Shown piece after piece: positions 28,840 through 33,582 of a stretch of 33,582 nucleotides of DNA. The stretch covers positions 130,144 to 163,725 of the forward strand of contig MEVA01000006.1 in the NCBI GenBank assembly GCA_001772625.1, in the 5' to 3' direction. The position numbers were made by a program, and so were the translations under genes. Source of the DNA: a candidate division WWE3 bacterium RIFCSPHIGHO2_01_FULL_42_13. Its GTDB lineage: Bacteria; Patescibacteriota; WWE3; UBA101185; UBA10185. The stretch's first letter is position 1. Each line of letters opens with the position of its first letter. A model generated the notes under the pieces. The model worked only from the letters and a program-made list of their open reading frames with translations, had not been told where the DNA came from and made no database searches.

Positions 28840-29234
28840 TTCAATCCTGCTTTTAATTCAGCAAAATTCTTAAACACAATTGCTTTTTCGCTGGCGAGTT
28901 TGTGTAAGTAAGAGGACCTAACTCCCTCTTTGATCGCGAGAATTATTTTTTTGCCAAAAAGTTTTGCCCAGTGAATTTCAAAAAGAAGGCCGGGACTTAA
29001 AACGCTGCTGTTCAAATACACAAATATGCCGTCTGCTTTTCTTATTTCCCTGGCCGGTATGGAAAATCTTGAGTGCAGAGAGTGGCCTTTGTTGTTCCAG
29101 TTTTGGACGTCGCGGGCAAGAAGAAAGGTTTCATGGCCAAAAGACTCTAAAATATCCGAAACTTCGAGAAGTTCGTCTTTTAGCTGAGCCTTATCTTTAA
29201 TGTTGGAATACTTATAGGATATAAATATGCGCAT
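28836..29234 (-). CDS. Nucleoside 2-deoxyribosyltransferase-like / TIR-like protein
   Basis: A 132-aa Rossmann-like domain. The N-terminal RIFISYKYSN strand leads into an alpha/beta pattern with FGHETFLLARD. The segment ADGIFVYLNSSVLSPGLLFE (67-86) and IHWAKLFGKKIILA (87-100) match the site of deoxyribosyltransferase-like and TIR-like NAD-cleaving folds, with E86 as candidate catalytic residue. Enzymatic activity is unproven. A TATCCT preceded by TGC lies 10 nt upstream of the ATG. The gene is coupled by a 4-nt overlap with the PD-(D/E)xK-like gene. Confidence 0.72.
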   Translation of the reverse strand: MRIFISYKYSNIKDKAQLKDELLEVSDILESFGHETFLLARDVQNWNNKGHSLHSRFSIPAREIRKADGIFVYLNSSVLSPGLLFEIHWAKLFGKKIILAIKEGVRSSYLHKLASEKAIVFKNFAELKAGLK

Positions 29235-29280
29235 TTCACTGGTAAGGATAGCAGAAATGTGGTTGGAAATAAAACTGTGC

Positions 29281-29775
29281 CTATGCCGCTCGTATTTTGT
29301 CTATAATCCTTGTTGTTGATTGTAGTGTATCGTAAATATGGGTAATTTTCTTTGATTTTATGCCCAGAATCTGTAGCTTTTCATCCTTTAGTTGATTTTG
29401 GTAGGCAAACCCCCTGCCAAAGGTTACCAATACTGGGTTTAATAACTCATACATATGTTTATAAAAGGCGTCAACCACAGGAGACGGATTCGATATTGGA
29501 TAAACAAAATCTACATAATCACAGGCGGCAATTATTTCCATCCTCTGCGCTAAAGGTATAACTGGCCTTTCAATACCCTTGTATGCCGAAACTCTTTCGT
29601 CCGATTCTATCCCTACAATTAGGTAATCGCCCTGCTTCTTTGATTTTTTAAGAAACTCAGCTTGCCCGATATGGAATAGGTCAAAAACTCCATGGGTTAA
29701 AACAACATCTTTTCTATTTTCTTTTAGCTGATTTGAAATTTGTGTGATTATGTCTTGGGTGAGTATACAGCCCAT
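29281..29775 (-). CDS. Cytidylyltransferase-family nucleotidyltransferase with altered HxGH motif
   Basis: A 164-aa protein of the TagD/RfaE2/FAD-synthetase-like HxGH family. It has LTHGVFDLFHIGQAEFL (26-42), GDYLIVGIESDERV, KGIERPVIPLAQRMEII and the C-terminal QSTTRIIDKI. The usual HxGH motif reads HIGQ, so the second catalytic His is Gln38. The conserved signature around it is otherwise intact. The substrate (a phosphosugar or glycerol phosphate with CTP or ATP) is unknown, and catalysis may be impaired or changed. TATACT ends exactly 6 nt before the ATG. Confidence 0.85.
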   Translation of the reverse strand: MGCILTQDIITQISNQLKENRKDVVLTHGVFDLFHIGQAEFLKKSKKQGDYLIVGIESDERVSAYKGIERPVIPLAQRMEIIAACDYVDFVYPISNPSPVVDAFYKHMYELLNPVLVTFGRGFAYQNQLKDEKLQILGIKSKKITHIYDTLQSTTRIIDKIRAA

Positions 29776-29781
29776 AGATAG

Positions 29782-29787
29782 AGTATA
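29782..29787 (-). promoter_or_regulatory. -10 element, leaderless start
   Basis: Minus strand TATACT, 6 nt before the ATG at 29775. Confidence 0.5.
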
Positions 29788-29789
29788 TA

Positions 29790-30263
29790 TTATTTCTCTA
29801 AGTTTTCTAGTAATTCTTCTGGCTTTGTGTAAAGGAGGACCCAGCTTGTCTCTTTAAATCCGAGCCTTTTGTAAAAGGAGATTGGAAATTCGTTGGTGCT
29901 GCTTGCCAAAATCTGCACTCCTGTAACCTTGTATTTTTTCATTGCTTCCTTTAGTCTTGCGGTTGAAAGTTTTCTATAAAGCCCCTTGCCTTGGTATTTC
30001 GGAAGTATAAACACGGCGCCGTCCACCATATGATTACCGTCAAAATGCGGTTTAATCGCACCCCATGTAGCACCAACCATCTCCCCATCAACTTCAGCCA
30101 AGAGAAATAAATCGGGTTGTTTTTCATACATGTAACTAACTATTTTGACTCCGTTTTCGTCGGACCAGTGCTCCCATTTATATGCATCATTAAAAGCTGA
30201 GGCCCAGACTTTTCCTACTGCGGAAAGTTCTTCTTTTGTAACTTTACGGATTTTTACTTGCAT
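29790..30263 (-). CDS. GNAT family N-acetyltransferase
   Basis: A 157-aa GNAT with the acetyl-CoA signature LPKYQGKGLYRKL (88-100) after VDGAVFI, and a C-terminal NEFPISFYKRLGFKETSW motif typical of the fold. The substrate is unknown. The ATG is only 6 nt past the encoded CCA end of tRNA-Arg on the same strand, with no room for its own promoter or Shine-Dalgarno sequence. It should be co-transcribed, and tRNA 3' processing would leave a 6-nt leader. Confidence 0.88.
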   Translation of the reverse strand: MQVKIRKVTKEELSAVGKVWASAFNDAYKWEHWSDENGVKIVSYMYEKQPDLFLLAEVDGEMVGATWGAIKPHFDGNHMVDGAVFILPKYQGKGLYRKLSTARLKEAMKKYKVTGVQILASSTNEFPISFYKRLGFKETSWVLLYTKPEELLENLEK

Positions 30264-30269
30264 TTTGGT

Positions 30270-30346
30270 TGGCGCCCCCTGAGGGATTCGAACCCCCGAC
30301 CCCTTGTTCCGAAGACAAGTGCTCTAGTCCGCTGAGCTAAGGAGGC
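30270..30346 (-). tRNA. tRNA-Arg (UCG)
   Basis: Anticodon loop CTTCGGA (anticodon TCG) closed by CTTGT/ACAAG; acceptor GCCTCCT/AGGGGGC with one U-G; discriminator G and encoded CCA. TATAAT lies 11 nt upstream. Confidence 0.94.
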
Positions 30347-30408
30347 ACGGCGTCGGTATTATATAGTTAAACTCAAATAAACTACAATTGACGCTTGGCC
30401 AGATTAAA

Positions 30409-30414
30409 TATACC
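30409..30414 (+). promoter_or_regulatory. -10 element of the DUF4430 gene
   Basis: TATACC, 8 nt before the GTG at 30423; no Shine-Dalgarno sequence. Confidence 0.35.
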
Positions 30415-30422
30415 ATCAAAAA

Positions 30423-30866
30423 GTGAAAAAACTCTTACCCGTACTAATAGTTTTGGGCATTTATCTAGTTTTAGGCCTTTTTATATACTTTTCTGTTTTT
30501 GCGAACAGGCTTGTTGAGGTTAAAGATCGTGAAAAGGAAGTTACTACAGAAGAAATGGAAATTCACCCGGCAAGTGTTGATCTTATTGTTGAAAATGGCC
30601 CTGCAACTTCAATCTACCACGCGCAACTAACTAACAAAGACACGGTTATGGAACTCCTTGAGTATCATCTGAAGAACAGCGGCTTTACATTCACAAAAAC
30701 TGATTATACCTACGGAACTGTCCTTGATACGGTAAATGGGTACAGCGCGCCGGACGGCTATATGTGGCAAGTTTTTGATGATGATTCGGAAATTACCTAT
30801 GGTTTAAATGATGTGCTGATAATAGATGGCCACACTTACACTATTCGTGCTGGGGAACTTCAATAG
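30423..30866 (+). CDS. DUF4430 domain membrane-anchored protein
   Basis: A 147-aa protein. An N-terminal membrane segment (LLPVLIVLGIYLVLGLFIYF) is followed by an external domain with the DUF4430 (transcobalamin C-terminal-like) pattern: VMELLEYHLKNSGFTF, YGTVLDTVNGYSAPDGYMWQ, YGLNDVLIIDGHTYTIR. Family members bind or present small ligands in surface proteins; the role here is unknown. The GTG start fits the membrane anchor and a TATACC box 8 nt upstream. Confidence 0.85.
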   Translation: MKKLLPVLIVLGIYLVLGLFIYFSVFANRLVEVKDREKEVTTEEMEIHPASVDLIVENGPATSIYHAQLTNKDTVMELLEYHLKNSGFTFTKTDYTYGTVLDTVNGYSAPDGYMWQVFDDDSEITYGLNDVLIIDGHTYTIRAGELQ

Positions 30867-30870
30867 GGTT

Positions 30871-32364
30871 TTAGTACCCGAGGCTTCTTATATCTTTCAA
30901 CCCACCTGTTGGCATAAGATAAATTCTCACTAGCACTTTTTCGCCCCTCCTAATTTCCATTACCGGATCGTGGTTCTCGCCCCAATACACTGATTTTTCC
31001 TGCAGGAAAGGCGGCGAAAAACTTTGCGGGGAGTTTACAGATACGTAATAGCCGGCGTTATTCGTATCTTTTGGTTTCGTGACATAAAATCTTGAAATTG
31101 AGTCGCGCTCATTTGTCGAATAATACTCAACATCGCTTGCGTTTATTACAGACCCTATTGTTTCCCATTGCCTATTATATGGAAATCCAAAAAGACTTAA
31201 GTGGAAAATTGGAGTTGGCTTGTTTAATGTCCAAATTAAAAATTTTTCATCTTCCCATGGATATTCGGTTGTATTATTTACAAAAACTGTATGCGAAAGG
31301 AAGAATGTAAATACAAACAAGATCATAAGACCCAAAACATTTAAGATTTTCCCAAATTTTGGCTTAAGCACTTTTATTACCTGCTCCTCAATTACTGTAA
31401 TTCCAAGGGCCACCAAAATTGTTATTGGCAAAACGTAATTATAAATGTGGGTCCCGGGAACTGAAGTAATAACTTCCCATACAAACAAAGGAAACGCTGC
31501 CCACATAACTATTGGCCAGATTTTCTTAAATTTAATTAGAGAGGTTGCAGAAAGCCCTGCGTAAATATAAAACATAAGTTTTGGGTTATACACTTTAAAG
31601 GTCACAATTGAACTTGAGATCTTGCCTTCACCTCCGCTAAGTCTATTTAGCCAGTAATCTTTAGTGGCTTCTGAAATGCTAAAAACGTATGGAACAAAAA
31701 ATATCGAAAGCAGCCCAAGAAAAATTAATCCCGAAAGTAAAATATGTTTTATCTTAACCTTCCCTTCCAGTTTTTTACCGTCAGCATCCTCTTTAAACCA
31801 TCTCACTAAAATGTATAAAACAAATGGCGCAATAAACCCTCCGTCATAATGTGCAAGAATTGAAAGCGCCCAGAAAATTGCCCCAATGTACCAACCTTTA
31901 ATTTTCCACCTTGCGTCTTTTATAGTTAATGAAAAAAAGTAAAGTGCCAAAATGCAAAAAAGAAGAGTAAAAGCCTGATATTGAACAAGTCTTGAAAACG
32001 CCACGAAAAATCCGTTCATGGCCATAAAAAGTGAAGCATAAAGCGTGGTTTTCTCATCAAAGTGAAGTTTTACGAACTTATAAAAGAAGTAAACGGCTAA
32101 AATCCCTGCAATCGCAAAAGGCAATCGCATCACAAACTGATTTAAGTAGTCTGAGCTAAAAATTTGCATTGCGTAAGTAACTAAAAACTGAACGGGACCT
32201 TTTCTTTGCTCCATTAGAAATTGCAGACCTGTTTGGCCCACGTCAGGTAAAAATAAAGCCTTTATCTCATCCCCTTGATAATCCGAGTAACCCAAATTTA
32301 CAAGTCTTAACCATAAGGTAACGAATATCAAAAATAGTAATGGCAACGCCTTAATTTTTAGCAT
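30871..32364 (-). CDS. GT39-type membrane glycosyltransferase (PMT/ArnT-like)
   Basis: A 497-aa polytopic membrane protein. The first luminal loop carries the catalytic-type acidic motif YQGDE (D32, E33) after TLWLRLVNLG, as in dolichol/undecaprenyl-phosphate-sugar mannosyltransferases of the GT-C fold. About eleven helices follow and a soluble C-terminal domain ends the protein. It probably transfers a lipid-linked sugar to a surface protein or glycan; donor and acceptor are unknown. The ATG overlaps the end of the helicase gene by 14 bp. It converges on the DUF4430 gene with 4 bp between. Confidence 0.88.
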   Translation of the reverse strand: MLKIKALPLLFLIFVTLWLRLVNLGYSDYQGDEIKALFLPDVGQTGLQFLMEQRKGPVQFLVTYAMQIFSSDYLNQFVMRLPFAIAGILAVYFFYKFVKLHFDEKTTLYASLFMAMNGFFVAFSRLVQYQAFTLLFCILALYFFSLTIKDARWKIKGWYIGAIFWALSILAHYDGGFIAPFVLYILVRWFKEDADGKKLEGKVKIKHILLSGLIFLGLLSIFFVPYVFSISEATKDYWLNRLSGGEGKISSSIVTFKVYNPKLMFYIYAGLSATSLIKFKKIWPIVMWAAFPLFVWEVITSVPGTHIYNYVLPITILVALGITVIEEQVIKVLKPKFGKILNVLGLMILFVFTFFLSHTVFVNNTTEYPWEDEKFLIWTLNKPTPIFHLSLFGFPYNRQWETIGSVINASDVEYYSTNERDSISRFYVTKPKDTNNAGYYVSVNSPQSFSPPFLQEKSVYWGENHDPVMEIRRGEKVLVRIYLMPTGGLKDIRSLGY

Positions 32365-33582
32365 AATAAATTGAAAGCTCGTCCATCGCTCTTGTTACTG
32401 CAACAAATGCTTTTTTAGCTTCCGTAAAGTTTTTAGCCTTACTTGGATTTAAGCCCAATATATACACTCTACCAAATTCCAATCCTTTGCAGTTTTCAAA
32501 CTCTGTTAAGTAAACCGCACGTGGGAGGTAATGAACGCGCTCAGATTCCCGCAGCTTTATAAATTTTTCTTTAGGTAGTTTAAACTTAGCTAAAACCCGT
32601 TCGGCCTGTTCATAATAGTCTTTACCAAAACAAATAATTCCAATGCTTTTATCAAGCGTGATAATGTCATTTTTAACATCTTCAGAAAACGCATCCATAA
32701 CGTCGTTATTTGCTACAAATTGCTTTATAACCGGCTTAGGCCCCATTCTTTGAATTGGCTTTGGCAGGTACTTCTTAGTGTATCTGGCAAGTAAAGTCTT
32801 CGCATACTCAATTATGGGTTTTGTGCTTCTGTAATTTGTGTCCAGGATAAACATATTCGCCTTTTTTGCCCCCTCTACAAGCTCAAAAATGTCTTTCCAG
32901 TCTTTTAGGCCCTCTTTGCCATAAGACTGATTCAAATCGCCCAAAATGCAAAATCTGCCTCCCTGAACCAGCTTTTTAAGCACAAAATACTCCAAAACAC
33001 CAAAATCCTGCCCCTCATCCACCACGCAGTACTCAAATTGCCTAAATTTCTTAAATCCTATCAATTCTACGTAAATGGCAAGGTATAAAAGGGCTTCCAG
33101 GTACCCAAACTCCTCCCCAGCCTTAATCTTGTACTCTTTAGACAAAGCATTTAGCGCCTCTGTTCTTATTGAACTTCTAATACCAGATAACCGCTTAATT
33201 ATCCTATTCATGGTCTTCACATTTTCAATAAACAGTTTGCTTCGTGGGTGGTTTGGATTTTCTTTAATATATTCTTGCTGAAATCTTTTTTCCTCTTCCA
33301 GGTCCTGAATTGCTTCGGTGTAATTTCTTCTAACCGGTTGGTAAGGATCGTATACAAATCCTCCAAAACTTTCGTACTCTGGTTTGGCAAATAAATCCTC
33401 TAATAGTTTTTGGTATCGTTTATGAGTTTGTTCAAGCCGCCTTCTTAATTTTAGTAGATCTTTGAGTTCGAAAGATGACACATCGGAATTTTTATCTAGA
33501 TTAAATTTTGTGGAAATTTGCTCGAAAAAAAGAATTCTATATAAAACATCACGAATTGTTCCGTAATTAATATTAAAAATTC
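32351..33582 (-). CDS. UvrD/Rep-family (SF1) helicase-like protein, C-terminal part
   Basis: The frame stays open to the right edge (a GTG at 33481 is internal), so the N-terminus with the Walker A motif lies outside. Visible SF1A motifs are CVVDEGQDFG (motif II, DEGQD instead of the usual DExQD), GDLNQSYG (III), LDTNYRST (IV), ENCKGLEFGRVYILG (V) and AFVAVTRAMDEL (VI). The region before motif II is a charged helical 1B-like insertion. The family unwinds DNA in repair or conjugation-like processes. The C-terminus is compact, with no nuclease domain. Confidence 0.9.
   Translation of the reverse strand, partial: IFNINYGTIRDVLYRILFFEQISTKFNLDKNSDVSSFELKDLLKLRRRLEQTHKRYQKLLEDLFAKPEYESFGGFVYDPYQPVRRNYTEAIQDLEEEKRFQQEYIKENPNHPRSKLFIENVKTMNRIIKRLSGIRSSIRTEALNALSKEYKIKAGEEFGYLEALLYLAIYVELIGFKKFRQFEYCVVDEGQDFGVLEYFVLKKLVQGGRFCILGDLNQSYGKEGLKDWKDIFELVEGAKKANMFILDTNYRSTKPIIEYAKTLLARYTKKYLPKPIQRMGPKPVIKQFVANNDVMDAFSEDVKNDIITLDKSIGIICFGKDYYEQAERVLAKFKLPKEKFIKLRESERVHYLPRAVYLTEFENCKGLEFGRVYILGLNPSKAKNFTEAKKAFVAVTRAMDELSIYYAKN

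Noticed and set aside
32351-33481. Complete 376-aa helicase starting at GTG 33481
   Set aside because: The frame stays open to the window edge and the essential N-terminal Walker A region is missing, so it is treated as partial.
1-33582. Alternative genetic code (UGA as glycine)
   Set aside because: UGA terminates several complete genes here, for example at 23997, 28836 and 18490, at family-typical C-termini.

Overview
The window looks like a chromosomal segment of a Candidate Phyla Radiation (Patescibacteria) bacterium, perhaps near Microgenomates/Katanobacteria (inference; rank uncertain). Genes are short and tightly packed, mostly on the minus strand. Small CPR-type families are frequent (GIY-YIG, BtpA, DUF2207, DUF4430, DUF3800, many unnamed membrane proteins), and biosynthesis is almost absent. 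UGA serves as an ordinary stop codon, so this is not a code-25 lineage. Nine tRNA genes lie in the window, all on the minus strand.

Layout. 1-7.6 kb: housekeeping genes on the minus strand (SGNH hydrolase fragment, Nudix, Dus, Nudix, PyrH, TypA/BipA, GIY-YIG, two unknowns), interrupted by a plus-strand 74-aa unknown and a DEAD-box helicase. 7.6-12.0 kb: an S51-like peptidase, then a tryptophan-linked island. The island holds a T-box leader in front of a TrpD-like gene, converging on tRNA-Trp, trpS and a DUF554 membrane protein. 12.1-14.9 kb: BtpA, GNAT and an EamA-like transporter. 14.95-19.0 kb: small accessory genes, mostly membrane proteins, separated by five same-orientation 27-31 bp repeats. 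The repeats look like the 3' end of a tRNA, and the array starts at the 3' end of tRNA-Gln. 19-33.6 kb: ferredoxin reductase-like protein, a second TrpD-like enzyme, DUF3800, a candidate small RNA, DUF2207, EamA, a lipoprotein, a nuclease-like/deoxyribosyltransferase-like pair, a cytidylyltransferase-like protein, GNAT, DUF4430, a GT39-type membrane glycosyltransferase and a UvrD-like helicase that runs off the window.

Two gene-expression styles alternate. One set of genes has a -10 hexamer (often extended TGnTATAAT) about 6-9 nt before the start codon and no Shine-Dalgarno sequence, so the mRNAs should be leaderless or nearly so. The other set has Shine-Dalgarno sequences, often a complete -35/17 bp/-10 promoter and a strong hairpin terminator, and looks less AT-rich. 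These read like self-contained single-gene insertions between the older genes.

The main points for follow-up are the tRNA-end-like repeat array as a possible cassette or integration system, the T-box and its tryptophan context, and the candidate small RNA at 23.5 kb.
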